64,000 nucleotides of DNA from Hermatobates lingyangjiaoensis (Eukaryota > Arthropoda > Insecta > Hemiptera > Hermatobatidae). The translations under genes and the position numbers were made by a program. This document shows positions 44,209 to 57,085 of this stretch, piece by piece. The stretch is taken from NCBI GenBank assembly GCA_026182355.1, contig JAPFBL010000603.1:62001-126000 (forward strand). Direction: 5' to 3'. Below the pieces are notes generated by a model. It was not told the origin of the DNA and ran no database searches. It saw nothing but the letters and a program-made list of their open reading frames with translations. Each line of letters begins with the position of its first letter. Within the stretch, counting starts at the first letter, position 1.

Positions 44209-46146
44209 CGAAGAATGACAGGAGCAGATTGGTGTAGCCTGATAGATATCAGTTTTGTCTGGGCAGATAGGGCTCCGGCATGGTCCATAAATCAGAGCAC
44301 GCACATCCGCTGATACCGACCTTCGTGCCTTCCTATACACCAATATCACCCTCTCCTATTTCTTTCACCATTTTTTTTTTCTCCTCCTCTGCTTATTTAC
44401 ACTGTTTTATCTTAAAGGTTTAACACCCCAATTGAAAATCCAAATAAACGGTAGTTCAATTTATTCGAAAATTACTATTTTATAATTCTACTCAGTTAAG
44501 TTTGCAGTAATTTGAGTAAAAACATTAACAGTTTCCTGTTTTCTTTGGAGATAAAAGTGATTAAGCGTCGTTAAGCAAAGATTTACCAAGTTTCATAGCT
44601 CATTCTAACATAAATGATCATTTTCCTAATCTATGAATATTTGTTTTTAATTAGTAAGACAGCTAAAGTAATGAGTAAACATTTCAAAGTAAAACCACAA
44701 CTGAATTAAGATTTCCAAATTACGTAAACAGTAATTGAAAAAAAAAAAGTTTGATCTATTAAATACTGTTTCTCAGATATAAGTGAAACAGAGTTTTTTT
44801 TTTTTTTTTTTTATTTATTCCTTATGAGTAAACTTGCCAACTCTAAAACAGAACCAAGATTCCATCTTTTATGCCAAAATATGTCGACACAGCAATGTAA
44901 AGTTACTGTTGATCAAATTGGTTTTAAAATCATGTTTTATTAGTGGTTAATTTTATTTCTGTTCTAACTAAGGGGTCGTAAATAACTCTGGGCGTCAAAA
45001 ATGTGATCGCGATGTAAAAAAGGTTGAACCCATGGTGTTACTTTTTACAGATATCTATTAATATTGATAAAGGTATCGACAGTGAAGTCCAAACAAAATA
45101 AAATTCTATCAGGACTCTTATCAGTTTTTCAGTTTCAAATTAAACTCTCATATAAACTTTGAAACAGAATATCTAAGTATTACATTACAGATTATTTTAC
45201 AAAGAAAACACCAACTTGGATTCAAACTAGACAAATGTTATTTAAATCCACGAAATGTTTTCTTTGTAAAAAATAATCTCTAATACTGTTTTTTTGTTTT
45301 AAAATGTTTACTTCTGTCTAAAAATAGGTTTTAAATAAAAACCGAAACGTTGACAATGAGAGTTTAATTTGGACCTGAAGAACTGACCGAGTTTTTCTGA
45401 TAAACTTTTATTTTGATATCTATTAATTTATACAATAAATGAATGTTTTTTGGTTACGTGTTTGCTTTCAGTGGTCACATGTACGTGTATGTCCTCCGCT
45501 TTGATTGCTGCTATTTTAAAATAGAAAATATGGCTCATTTGTTAATTGGCACTCTTTTCTGTTAAAGATAAGAGCCAAACCACAAGGTTAATTCTAAATC
45601 AAAGGTCCTAGATTTTGTCTAAACAAGTTTACAAGAATTCTTTAAGATTATCTTCCTTCCGGCATGATTTTCAATAGCCCAAGTAAAAGATACAAGGTCA
45701 TGACTAGCGTTGCAGTTGGAATTAAATTCAACATTTGAAAAATTTGTAAATTATAAGCTGAAGGAAGCTGTAAAACACATGTTGACTCTGACTTTTAGTC
45801 GTAATAGTAAATATGTTTTATTATTTTATTCATATATTGTACTTAATTTTATTTGTTTAGCAGATTTGTCTCCGCTTTTTATATGAGTTAAATTATACCA
45901 TCTTATCCCTGAGGGATAAACATTTTTTTCCTCTGTGGTATGGATGTGTCACCTTGTAGATCTATGGTCACTTAATCCCTATTACGTATTGTGAGTGCGT
46001 CAAATAACCCTAATATACATATAAGAAATATTTAAGAATTTTTAGATTACAAAAGTCGGAAGAGGTTTTTTGAAAATATTTCCAGTCTGGCATTTATCAC
46101 CAGGATCTTTGCATTAAAGCTAAAATATTCAATATAATTCTGCTTA

Positions 46147-46300
46147 GGGCCAGGTTAGCTCAGTGGTTAACGTACTCGCCCTTGGGCTGGGAGTCTGGGG
46201 TTCGATCCCCACCTGAGCCCTCGATTTATTCACGCGAGAGGTGAATAAATAAGAGTATAGTACGTTGTTCCTCGGAGAGGACGTTAAGCCGTTAAACCCA
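46147..46300 (+). mobile_element. tRNA-derived SINE cut by a ribozyme unit
   Basis: Head GGGCCAGGTTAGCTCAGTGG, B box GGGGTTCGATCC, body to GGACGTTAAGCCGTTAAACCC, where a family A unit begins (sense motif 46316-46358, core CUCACGA, damaged). The rest of the SINE is absent. Confidence 0.8.
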
Positions 46301-46483
46301 ATCAGTTGGGTTTTTGACTCTCACGAAGACCGCTTGTTACGGTTGAAAGATCTTAGTCGTGTTTTCCTATTTCTTATTGTGGTTTGATCATTGATTGTTA
46401 TTTCACAAGTTTATGTGAAATCTTTTTATATAATATTATATATTATTTATTATTGATTGTTATTTCACGTGTTTATGTGAAAT

Positions 46484-46518
<35 letters not shown>

Positions 46519-47239
46519 CGGTAAATTTTAGAAATTGTTTCTGGTAATAAATGTCTAGTTAATATTGTTGTTGGTTACGTGAATTATAAGAGAAGAAAAG
46601 CGAGCTAGCGAGGCCGACACTAGCATTAGTCCCGGCTGCACTTCTGTAGATATATTCATCCCACCTGACTAACTGTTCTCTTTAAACAGAAGCTGTGTAA
46701 CTAACTTTCTGTCAAGTGCCTCAAGCTTTAAGCAAAGTTTTACTCTCAAGTGCATCCTTCACAGTGAACTTGATCCTCTTTACAACTCGAGAACAGGTTT
46801 AACAAAAAAAAAAAAACGACTTTTACTAATTGGCAATTAAACAGTTTTGAAAAATTTAAATTCACTTGATAATAGATAATATTTACCTTTCATTGGAGAC
46901 AAAAGCTTAGAAAAGTAAAATAATAAGATAAATATTAAGTGAAAATTTTGTTTTCAGCCCCAACTTTTGTCGGATGAGAAAAATTAAAACCTACAGCATA
47001 GCTGCAGGTTCTTTTGACGCCATTCATTTTCATAACCCAAGTATTACTCCACCGGATTGATTTTTCTTTATAAGATAAAAGAAAAAAATTAATTTTTCAA
47101 ATATTTACTACAACTTTTAATAATCAACGAGTTGAGAATGGGAGTGCAAACTGTTCACAAACAATAAAAATGATTTGTCATTGTTTTTTTCAATTGTCTA
47201 TGTCTCTTAAATTTAAAACTACAAAAAATAAGATATATA

Positions 47240-47249
47240 TATAGCTAGA

Positions 47250-47295
<46 letters not shown>

Positions 47296-47419
47296 TGTTA
47301 GCTTCAGTTACTCAAAGAGACTACTTCTGCCCCTTGACGACGAATTTCGAAATATCGTAGTGGGTCTTTAGTGCGTGTTTTTACCTTTTTTTCTCTTTCC
47401 TTTGTCAACTATATATATA

Positions 47420-47468
<49 letters not shown>

Positions 47469-47497
47469 AAATCTATCTTTATATATATATAGAAAAA

Positions 47498-47535
<38 letters not shown>

Positions 47536-47610
47536 TTTTTCGTTACAAATAAGATACGAAATGGGCAAATTTCTCTAGTTTTCTTTTTCTACATTGACCT
47601 ATATATATAT

Positions 47611-47656
<46 letters not shown>

Positions 47657-47660
47657 ATTT
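47240..47660. repeat. Dense (AT)n microsatellite cluster
   Basis: (AT)n at 47251-47278, 47411-47463, 47502-47534 and 47600-47652, with (GA)n at 47278-47295. A damaged hammerhead-like motif (UUGACGA, CGAAAUAUC) lies at 47334-47365. Reading frames rich in YIYIYI here are artefacts. Confidence 0.8.
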
Positions 47661-47905
47661 CACATAAACACGTGAAATAACAATCAATGATGAAACCACA
47701 ATATGAAATGTGAAAACAAGACTAAGATCTTTCAACCGTAACAAGCGATCTTCCTCACAGTCAAAAACCAAACTGACTCAGTTGGGTTTTTTGACTCTGA
47801 CGAAGACTGCTTGTTACGTTTGAATGATCTTAGTCTTGTTTTCCCATTTCATATTGTGGTTTGATCATTGATTGTTATTTTGCATGAAATCTTTTTATAT
47901 TATAT
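47640..47905. repeat. Palindromic ribozyme locus, family A
   Basis: Antisense unit 47720-47762 and sense unit 47793-47835. The sense copy has CUGACGA but GAAUGAUC, which breaks the A-U pair of stem III. Confidence 0.6.
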
Positions 47906-47984
47906 ATTAGTTTAAAATCGATTAAGAGTAACACACAGAGTAAAGAAACACAATAGAATTATTATTAATAATATCCGTCATACG

Positions 47985-48185
47985 TTGTATAATCTCTTTT
48001 TTTAAAAGAAATAAGTAAGCAGATCAAGACTCCTTCAAGTTTAGGAACATTAAATGCAGACAGGGATACCACCAATCTGAAGACTTCAATCAGCCAAGTT
48101 AACTTGTTATTAAGTTGTTTTTTTTTTGTTGTTTCATTTAGCTCTCTGATGATGTTGTGACGAAGGGCCTTAGAACATTTTAATT
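47985..48185 (+). mobile_element. Family F unit, sense
   Basis: Mirror relative of 6290-6480. Motif 48141-48176: GCUCU, CUGAUGA, then GAAGG instead of GAAAG, stem I shortened to AGAAC. Confidence 0.55.
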
Positions 48186-48189
48186 CTTA

Positions 48190-48325
48190 TATATTGTTTA
48201 TTGTCGTATTTAATTTATATATATATATATTAGTGTACTTCGGTAGCAGTCCTTCTTTTATACATGATTGGTTATACACGACTGAATATTGTTGGTCGAT
48301 AATATTCAGTCGTGTATAACCAATC

Positions 48326-48368
<43 letters not shown>
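48190..48368. mobile_element. Foldback of Penelope-like N-terminal fragment
   Basis: The minus strand reads NQSCIKEGLLPKYTNIYIYK at 48212-48270. The palindrome ATGATTGGTTATACACGACT and its complement is centred near 48294, and (AT)n bounds both ends. Confidence 0.55.
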
Positions 48369-48375
<7 letters not shown>

Positions 48376-48414
48376 TGTTTCACGATGAATCACAAACACA
48401 GAACTAAGGAACAA

Positions 48415-48560
48415 ACACACTTACTGTCTCTAATTTTCGGTTGAACCGTCATCAGGAGAGTTGAGATAGGGACACTAAGCGCACTTGTGAAGCGACGGTT
48501 GGAGACCAACAGTGTTGTCACACGCTTGCCCAGTTCAAGTCAAGTATGAAAAATTAACTA
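48415..48560 (-). mobile_element. Family B unit, antisense
   Basis: Motif 48420-48466 has CUGAUGA, GGUU/AACC stem II and GAAAAUUAGAGACAG, so the core is intact; stem I retains CUCUC opposite GAGAC. The flank GTTGGAGACCAACAGTGTTG is shared with 11575-11960. Confidence 0.6.
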
Positions 48561-48990
48561 GAAATAACCGAAGAGCTAAGAAATAGAGAGTGAAAATGAA
48601 GAAAATGAGAAAATATAAATAATAAAAACTTAAAAAAAAAATAATGAAAGAAATTAAGAGAAAAATAATTGAAACAAAATAAAATCCAGGAATATAAATA
48701 ATAAATACTTAAATAATAATAATGAGGATGATTAGAATAAAGTAATGTTATATATATAATAATTCCAAAAAAAAATAATATAAGATATATCTATACAAAA
48801 TAGTTGAAAGTAAAATAATATAAATAAATAAATAACATTTCTAACCATTTGAAACAGCCCATAAATGTTTTGATGTCAAGGCGTTCAGACGTCTTCCTCT
48901 AAAAAAGGAAAAATTGACTGATCGCCATTTTAGGGCCTTGGTGCTTAATAGTTTAAATAAGATACTGGTTATATTTACAACACTCTAAAG

Positions 48991-49439
48991 CAGTGTTTCC
49001 CAAACTTTTTCGAGCACCGCCTCCTTGGGTCTGTAAACCTATACTCAACACTCCTCAATAATCAGAATCTTAGACTAAATAACGAAATGAGTAACATTTT
49101 AATAATTAAATTAATATAATGACTAATCAAACATTTATTTATAATCCAATATATGTATTGTTTCATAGCATATTTAAGCAAAAGAATTAATACACAATGA
49201 AAGAAACTTAGATGAGAACATACTTCTAACATAAAAATAAATTATCATAACAAATAATTTTAAGAAACCTTTTCCTTGAAGTTTACATGTGGTGTTTTCA
49301 CTTAAATTTAGAAATTATATTGCATGAACATTTTCAATTTATGGAAATAGAATCCCTAACTCCTTTTTGCATTAGCGCCCTCCGATATCAAAGCACCGCC
49401 CCCCTGTGGGGGCGGTACCGCCCACTTTGGGAAACACTG
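48991..49439. mobile_element. hAT-type MITE with perfect 8-bp target duplication
   Basis: 449 bp. Ends CAGTGTTTCCCAAACTTTTT and (complement) CAGTGTTTCCCAAAGTGGGC; CTCTAAAG at 48983-48990 and 49440-49447. No transposase coding. Confidence 0.9.
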
Positions 49440-49759
49440 CTCTAAAGAAAAAGTGAATCGAATATTTATTTATTTTAGCTAATTTAACTAAAGTGTTGAG
49501 TAAAGAAGGATTATTGATTATAAGCAGGCCGAAGCTGTCTTGAAGGACGGCTCCAGTGCAGGCATACACCTCCACAGCACAATGCTTTAATGCTCACTGA
49601 CAAGCCTGTAATTGGCAGCTCCCGTATTCACTCCACTATGCTCTCGAATCAACTTCAATCATCTAGCAATCCATCCTTCGCTTTACTCATTATTAAATTA
49701 ATTAATAATAACCGTCTTTATTTATACCATATGATAGGATAAGCAAATTACTTTATATA

Positions 49760-49947
49760 TATATATAAATGATCAAACCACAATAAGAAAATGGAAAAAC
49801 AAGACTAAGATCTTTCAACCATAACAAGCAGTCTTTGTCAGAGTCAAAACCCAGAGTCAGTTGGGTTTTTGACTCTGACGAAGACCGCTTGTTACGGTTG
49901 AAAGATCTTAGTCTTTTTTTCCCATTTCCTATTGTGGTTTGATCATT

Positions 49948-49955
<8 letters not shown>
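49760..49955. repeat. Palindromic ribozyme locus, family A
   Basis: Antisense unit 49803-49845 (core CUGACAA, damaged) and sense unit 49871-49913 (intact), (AT)n on both sides. Confidence 0.75.
49871..49913 (+). ncRNA. Hammerhead ribozyme, family A, intact
   Basis: Consensus 43-mer as at 6178-6220. Confidence 0.75.
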
Positions 49956-49982
<27 letters not shown>

Positions 49983-50049
49983 CAGTTCAAAATTGATGAT
50001 AGGTAGCACACAAAGTAAAGAAACACACACATACACATACATATATATT

Positions 50050-50240
50050 CGTAAATTTTGGTTCGAAAACAGAGAAGTTAAAAACAGACATTTACAGTCT
50101 TCAATTTTCGGCTTGAACCGTTGGAGACCAATCTCCAACCGTCTCTGTACCAGTGGCGCTTTGTTTCCCTCTCTTATCTCTCTTGAAGACGATTCAAACC
50201 GAAAATTGGAGACTGTAGAAGTGTGTTTTTAATATATATA
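50050..50240. repeat. Family B ribozyme locus, left arm truncated
   Basis: Sense motif 50173-50218 reads UUGAAGA in the core. The antisense arm (50094-50130) lacks the core. Confidence 0.5.
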
Positions 50241-50949
50241 TTTCACTTACTACTTAAACGGAAAGACGATCCAAACTGGACACAATATGAGTTTAAAATC
50301 GAAGAAGAGTAACACACAGAGTAAAGAAGGACGAAATGATAACCATATGTATATATGAAACTTGTGATGTTATCTTAATATTGTAGTCGTAGGTTTGGTA
50401 TAAATTATCAATATCTTATGCAACCATAGTAAGAAACACGTCTGAATATTGTGAGATTTTGTTTTTTTGCCTAACTATTAGTGTTTAGGTGGTTGCAGGG
50501 TTGAAAATGCTCAAACCATTCATCTCTGGTAGTACAACGGGACAGTAAAGTAGCAAAACACACCCCACGCTATCCACCCACTAGCCACTTCAGGCCAGTA
50601 ACTCCTACGCTATAGGACTAGCAACCATGCAACTCTTACTTTAAACACTCTTCAAATAATATTCTTATAGCCATATTTTTATACATACCCTGAAGATGAC
50701 TGAATGCCAGTTGAATCTAGTCGGGGGTCCACCCTGAAAAATATTTTTCAACTTTTAAATAAAGAAAAAAAAAGAAATTATTTATAAAAGTAGAAAATTT
50801 ATTAAGTGAAATATGGTCGACTATTTAATAAAATATCTCTAAACAAAGTAATATTTCCAAATTTTTGAAATGTATATAGTAGTATACTATTTTTCTTTTT
50901 TTCGAGTTTTGGTTTAGTTTCAAGTAATACAACACATGTAAGCCGACGT

Positions 50950-51735
50950 TTCGTTTATGTTTCGTCTATGTTTCGTCAATATGTCGTTCATGTTTCTTTT
51001 TTATTTCGTCTGTATTTCATCTATGTTTCGTCTATGTTTCGTCTATATTTCGTCTATGCTTCGTCAATAAGTCCTTCATGTTCCTTTTTTATTTCGTCTG
51101 TATTTCATCTATGTTTCGTCTATGTTTCGTCTATATTTCGTCTATGCTTCGTCAATATGTCGTTCATGTTTCTTTTTTATTTCGTCTGTATTTCATCTAT
51201 GTTTCGTCTATATTTCGTCTATGTTTCGTCAATATGTCGTTCATGTTTCTTTTTTATTTCGTCTGTATTTCATCTATGTTTCGTCTTTATTTCGTCATGT
51301 GTCGTTTATATTTCGTTTATGTTTTGTCTCTATTTCGTCTATAATTAATCTATGTTTCGTTTTTATTTCGTGTATATTTCATCTATGTTTTGTGTATGTT
51401 TCGTTTATATTTTGTCTATGTTTCGTCATGTGTCGTTTATATTTCGTTTATGTTTTGTCTCTACTTCGTCTATAATTAATCTATGTTTCGTTTTTATTTC
51501 GTGTATATTTCATCTATGTTTTGTGTATGTTTCGTTTATATTTTGTCTATGTTTCGTCATGTGTCGTTTATATTTCGTTTATGTTTTACCTCTACTTCGT
51601 CTATAATTAATCTATGTTTCGTTTTTATTTCGTGTATATTTCATCTATGTTTTGTGTATGTTTCGTTTATATTTTGTCTGTTTCGTCTATGTCTCGTTTA
51701 TATTACGTCTATGTGTCGTCTATGTTTCGTCAGCT
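50950..51735 (+). repeat. 11-bp minisatellite with higher-order periods
   Basis: The base unit is TATGTTTCGTC and variants. Higher-order periods are 88 and 77 bp (AATATGTCGTTCATG at 50979, 51067, 51155, 51232) and 131 bp (CGTCATGTGTCG at about 51292, 51423, 51554). An 11-bp unit with no stop in any frame leaves several overlapping open frames (FRLYFVYVSS type); none looks like a real protein. Confidence 0.9.
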
Positions 51736-51839
51736 TAAAAGTGTTATATTGTTTGAAGCTATACCAAACCTCGATAAAAAAGGAAAATAGTGTTAAATAT
51801 ATGTGGTCGAGATGAAGAAACATATTAATATAGACAGGC

Positions 51840-51960
51840 AGCAGATTTTCTTACAGTCAAATTCTGTTAACATACACAGCAGCTTCCGCGTTCACGACTT
51901 TTTTGTTGATGCATTCTAGCTATCTTTAGTTTATTGTTTTAATCAGTTCCTCTTGACCAG
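51840..51960 (-). mobile_element. Penelope-like N-terminal remnant
   Basis: The minus strand gives VNAEAAVYVNRI and ENLLPVYINM with interruptions, matching the AEAAANF...EDLLPSYTN segment of 20605-20820. Confidence 0.45.
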
Positions 51961-52849
51961 ACGATATATATATATATAATATACATATAACAATGAAATC
52001 ATCACTAAATTTACCAAGAAACTATATCTTATAACACTGTAGCTAAACTTTAAAGAGCCATAAATAAACTTTTAAACACTATAACTAATCTAAACACAAT
52101 CTTTTAACCTCCGCATATGTCATCATCAGATTTTCGATAAAATGATTTCACAATAAATACGTGAAATAAATATCAAAGTCTAAACCACTGAGAGAAATAA
52201 AAAAAAAAATATTCCTGAGATCTCAATCATTTTTCGGATTCCTTTCTCTGGTTTAGACATAACTGTTAAAAAGAACGGTTCAATTGAAAATGAGAATAAA
52301 CGAGGTTTATATATACAAACAAATATGTAAATAATATATAAGTTATTATATAATGATGAAAGTCTACAGAACATTTTAAAATTCAGATCAAAAACTACGA
52401 GAATGGTTTCAAAGTTTCTGATTACTTTTACTAATATTATATATCAACTTGCAAACCTCATATAAATGTTAATGAGAAAGCATTTCTGAGTTTTTCTCTG
52501 AGTTTAAGCGTAATAGAAAATATTATTCTTATTCAATGAATATAATTTTGTTTAGTTCTCATATTGTTACCAAATTATTACTTTATTTATGTATTACTCC
52601 ACACATTGGAATAATCTATGGCTGTTATTGGGTATATTTGTTGATTGATGTGCATTTTTCGTTTCCTCTGTGATATAGGCCTATGAAAAAGGGTTTGAAT
52701 ATAAAAATTGAAACTTCCGAATCGGAAAGTTGGATTTGGAAAACTGACCTATCCCGATTTATTGTTAGTGCTATTTTATCTCATGGTCGATATATATTTC
52801 AATAGTCATATATATATGTATATAGCACAGAAAAGGGTTACTAGCTGTT

Positions 52850-53400
52850 GCGTCTACAACGTGCTTGGTCTCCCTTTCTCTTTTCTCCTGAAGATGGATT
52901 GCCCGAAAATTTGAGTTTGTAAGTGTTTCTTTACCTTGTGTGCTATCCTCAATTTTGAACTGTTATATATATAATATATCAAAGATCAAACCACAATATG
53001 AAATGGGAAAACAAGGCTAAAATCTTTCAACCGTAACCTGCAGTCTTCCTCACAGTCAAAAACCCAACTGACTTAAAATATATATATATATTATATATAT
53101 ACACGAGTTCAAAATTCAAGAAGAGTAACACACAGAGTAAGGAAACACACTTACAGACTCAAATTTTCGGGTAATCCGTCTTCAGGAAGAAAAGAGAAAG
53201 GGTGACCAAGCACGTTGTAGACGCAACGGCAAGTAAGTAAGTAAGTGGGTTACTTGCCGTTGCGTCTACAACGTGCTTGGTCACCCTTTCTTTTTTCTCC
53301 TGAAGATGGATTACCCGAAAATTTGAGTCTGTAAGTGTGTTTCCTTACACTGTGCGTTACTCTTCTTGAATTTTGAACTGGTAATGTGTCCAGTTTGGAT
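52850..53400. repeat. Cluster of family C and A ribozyme units
   Basis: Sense family C motif 52877-52923 (CUGAAGA), antisense family A motif 53015-53057 (damaged), then a family C palindrome 53095-53390: antisense motif about 53150-53200 and sense motif about 53285-53337, with the centre at GTAAGTAAGTAAG (53233). Confidence 0.65.
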
Positions 53401-54164
53401 CGTGTTTCGTTTAATTAGGTGGATATATATAAAAAGAAAGATCTTAATATATATAAATATATAGTTTATAGTCTATAGTGTTTTGGCGGTTTTTTCCGTA
53501 GATTATTCTTTTCTTAACCTCTTGTCTTGTAATTTTATATTTATAAGTCAGAATTGAAATGGACGACGAGGTTAAGAAATTCTTATTATTTTGCTGTTCC
53601 GTATTTTTCTTTCTGTCTCCTCGTGGTTTTTCTTACATCCGACTCACTCTTCAACGGTATTCAGTACGTAGATTTCTTTAGTTAGCTCTCGTCTCTTAAC
53701 ATCATATCACTATTGCCTTCTTTTTCTTCCGACCAACAGTATAGTGTAAACAATAAAATATATGTTTATACTGGGATGTTATTTGAATGTTTGTCTTTAG
53801 TTTGTTGTTTCAATCTGTTTCTCTTTACCCAATCACATACAATGCAAGGAAATATATACATCTCTCAAGGAAACCATCACTAAATGTAGTAATAGTAAAA
53901 GAATTATTTTTGATCTTATAAAAATTTTTAGAAAAGAATTTTGACTGTACTAACATAGAAAATTGAGTACTTATTATAAGCCAGCTAGTGAAATTTCTAT
54001 CAAATCATAACTACAGATTCACTAATTATAGTCATCCCATACAAAACAGAATTATTCCTCAGAAATTCGTTTCAACGAAAATCCTAAGTTTTTAAGAGAA
54101 CATAAAGATATTTGGATTATAAAACTGATAAATTAGTCACCACAGTAATAGTTTTTTTAACCGC

Positions 54165-54451
54165 TTGTTACAGTTGAAAGATCTTAGTCTTTTTTCCCTT
54201 TTCATATTGTAGTTTGTGTGGTTTATATATATATATATATAAACCAATGATCAAACCACAATAAGAAATTGGAAAACAAGACTAAGATCTTTCAACCGTA
54301 ACAAGCGGTCTTCGTCAGAGTCAAAAACCCAACTGAACAGGGTTTTTGACTCTGACGAAGACCACTTGTTACGGTTGAAAGATCTTAGTCTTGTTTTCCC
54401 ATTTCTTATTGTGGTTTGATCATTGATTGTTATTTCAATGTTTATGTGAAA

Positions 54452-54460
<9 letters not shown>
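54165..54460. repeat. Family A fragment and palindromic locus
   Basis: A partial sense fragment (54165-54215), then arms 54245-54330 and 54340-54455. The antisense unit 54280-54322 is intact; the sense unit 54348-54390 keeps the core with one stem II change. Confidence 0.7.
54280..54322 (-). ncRNA. Hammerhead ribozyme, family A, intact
   Basis: Antisense consensus 43-mer with CUGACGA and GACU/AGUC. Confidence 0.75.
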
Positions 54461-54494
<34 letters not shown>

Positions 54495-54498
<4 letters not shown>

Positions 54499-54976
54499 GT
54501 TCAATATAAACAAAGAAACATAGAGAAATCAGAAGAACACACTTACAGTCTCTAATTTTCGGTTTGAACCGTCTTCAGGAGAGATAAGAGAGGGAAACCA
54601 AGCGCACTGGATCAGAGACGGTTGGAGACCCTCTGAATATATATATATATATATATATTCACTGATAAAACGAAATACGATCCAAACTGGACACAATACG
54701 AGTTCGAGATTAACAAAGAGCAACACACAAAGTAGGGAAACACACTTACAGACTCAAATTTTCGGGTAATCCGTCTTCAGGAGAAAAGAGAATGGGAGAC
54801 CAAGCACGTTGTGGACGCAACGGCAAGTAACCACACTACGGCAAGTAACTTGCCGTTGCGCCTACAACGTGCTTGGTCTCCCATTCTCTTTTCTCCTGAA
54901 GACGGATTACCCGAAAATTTGAGTCTGTAAGTGTGTTTCCCTACTTTGTGTGTTGCTCTTTGTTAATCTCGAACTC

Positions 54977-55011
<35 letters not shown>

Positions 55012-55195
55012 AAAGATATTTCACACAAACACGTGAAACAACAATCAATGATAAAACCACAATATGAAATGGGAAAACAATCAAACCACTACTGTGTTTG
55101 AATATACTTATATATTCGGTTGAACCGTTATCAGGAGAGTTGAGATAGGGACACCAAGCGCACTTGTGAAGCGACAGTTGGAGACCAACTCCATA
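54495..55195. repeat. Run of family B, C and A ribozyme units
   Basis: Family B antisense motif 54542-54588 (intact core). Family C palindrome 54690-54980 with arms mirrored around 54845 (antisense motif about 54748-54795, sense about 54885-54932). Family A fragment 55015-55085. Family B antisense fragment 55110-55190 with the core cut. (AT)n tracts lie between units. Confidence 0.65.
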
Positions 55196-55766
55196 AGTGT
55201 GTTTGTTCCTTTGTTCTGTGTTTGTAATTTACCGTGAAACGTATATATATAGTTCAGTGTAGAAAAAGAAACATAGAGAAATCAAAAGCACACAGTGTGT
55301 GCTTTTGATTTCTCTAGATTTCTTTATGTTTCTTTTTCTACATTGAGCTATATTTGTCCGTTTCGGATCGTATTTCCAACGAAAAAGTGTATATATATAT
55401 ATATATTTGATTTAGTTGCAAATTCAATAATATGAACACTAACTTTAACTGTTAGGGATCAGCTAAAGTGGATACATACATTTAAATCAACTAGGAAAGA
55501 GCAAAACTTTCGGTTTAAGCCTGGATTTTGTGAAGCGCAACTGCTAACTTTAGAAGAAACTCTTAAGTCTTCCCTCTACACAGACTAACAATGTCATTTA
55601 ACAGTCATGCTTCTCATTGCAGGCAACTCTTTCTCTTTCATCACAAACATCTTCCTCTGTCTTTCAAAATAATAACATTGTTTTATAAAAATAAATTCCT
55701 ATTTACTGGTTTTAAAGAACTAATTTTATATACTATTTATTTTGTAAAATAAACTCACTGTAAAAT

Positions 55767-55799
<33 letters not shown>

Positions 55800-55811
<12 letters not shown>

Positions 55812-56161
55812 ATTTCACATAAACACGTGAAACAACAATCAATGATCAAACCACAATAAGAAATGGGAAAACAAGACTATGATCTTTCAATCGTAACAAG
55901 CGGTCTTCGTCAGTTGGGTTTTTGACTCTGACGAAGACCGCTTGTTACGGTTGAAAGATCTTAATATATATATATATACCACAATTAAAAGAAACGGTCC
56001 AGCGGACTTTTTTAAAATAAAATAAATTGAAAACGAAGGAAACACACAGAAAGACACAGACATAACTCACATCGAAACATCGATGTGAGTTATGTCTGTG
56101 TCTTTCTGTGTGTTTCCTTCGTTTTCAATTTATTTTATTTTATTATATATATATATATATA
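55800..56161. repeat. Family A locus truncated by (AT)n, then a foldback
   Basis: Antisense unit from 55875 and sense unit 55924-55963; the sense unit ends at UUA where stem I's second strand should be, replaced by (AT)n. 55975-56140 is a perfect foldback of GTGAGTTATGTCTGTGTC and its complement without a ribozyme core. Confidence 0.6.
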
Positions 56162-56165
56162 TGAT

Positions 56166-56300
56166 GTAATTTTTTTGAGGGTTGAGGCCCAATGATTTTA
56201 AACTAGTCCTTTTGCCGACGTTTCAATATGTATTTATGTCATCTTCAGGGCTACAACATGATTGTTTTACAATTAGCACTACTATTACTACTATTGAAGA
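56166..56300 (-). mobile_element. Family H Penelope-like terminal repeat
   Basis: Antisense motif 56214-56251: CUGAAGA, weak stem II, GAAACGUC, stem I GCC/GGC. The flank matches 63584-63735 (TTTTACAATTAGCACTAC). Confidence 0.6.
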
Positions 56301-57085
56301 CATATAAAGTCAAAACAGGTTAGAGGTGGTTAGAAATGGTTAAAGGAATATAATGAGACAATAGGATCAAATAAGATGCTTCCTTGAGGTAGAGGTACTG
56401 CCTGCCTTAAGTCAAGCATTTTCCTTGTGTATTTATGTCATATCAATAAGATGTAAATATTACACACATACGTGTTGTGTAATACATTACTAAAAACAAT
56501 AGAAAAGAAGACTTATATGTTTATTACATTAAAGTGTCCTCAACCATCATATTGGAAACATACACGGAGATGGGGAACAAGCACGCGATATTTGCACGCA
56601 CTCAGTAAGTGATTACGCAATCTGGAGGGAGGCTCAGGCTGTCCATGCCCCACCTCTCGTCTCTGAAGAAGACTCCGTTTATTTAAGCAAAAAATATAAG
56701 ATTTTCTGCGAATTTTATTATAAAAATGGTCAAAATACATTAAAAACCACAAAAAAAATCATAGTCGAGAGGACAAAAATTAATACTTGTGTTATTTTAT
56801 TATTTCGTTTCTTTTTGCTGTCATGATGAGAAAGCACAGCCTCCTCTGACTGCACGTCACTAAAATATAACTTCCTATTCACCTCGCTATGCTATGGACC
56901 AAAGAGACCTGCTTACAATCGCCTTCCAAAACTTGATATAAATAACTTCTTATATACTATAATAACTAAATATTTGTTTTGGAGTAATGAATCACCTGCC
57001 CTAATTTGTCGGATTTGTTTGCATTTATTTAAAGTATTTGTTTACTTTGACTTGGAATTTTTTTAATTGAAATAAAAATTAAATA

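Noticed and set aside
47375..47578. YIYIYI-rich open frames here and at many other places
   Set aside because: Direct translation of (AT)n microsatellites.
50968..51815. Long overlapping open frames suggesting a hydrophobic repeat protein
   Set aside because: Fully explained by an 11-bp tandem repeat without stops in any frame; no start context, splice or family signal.
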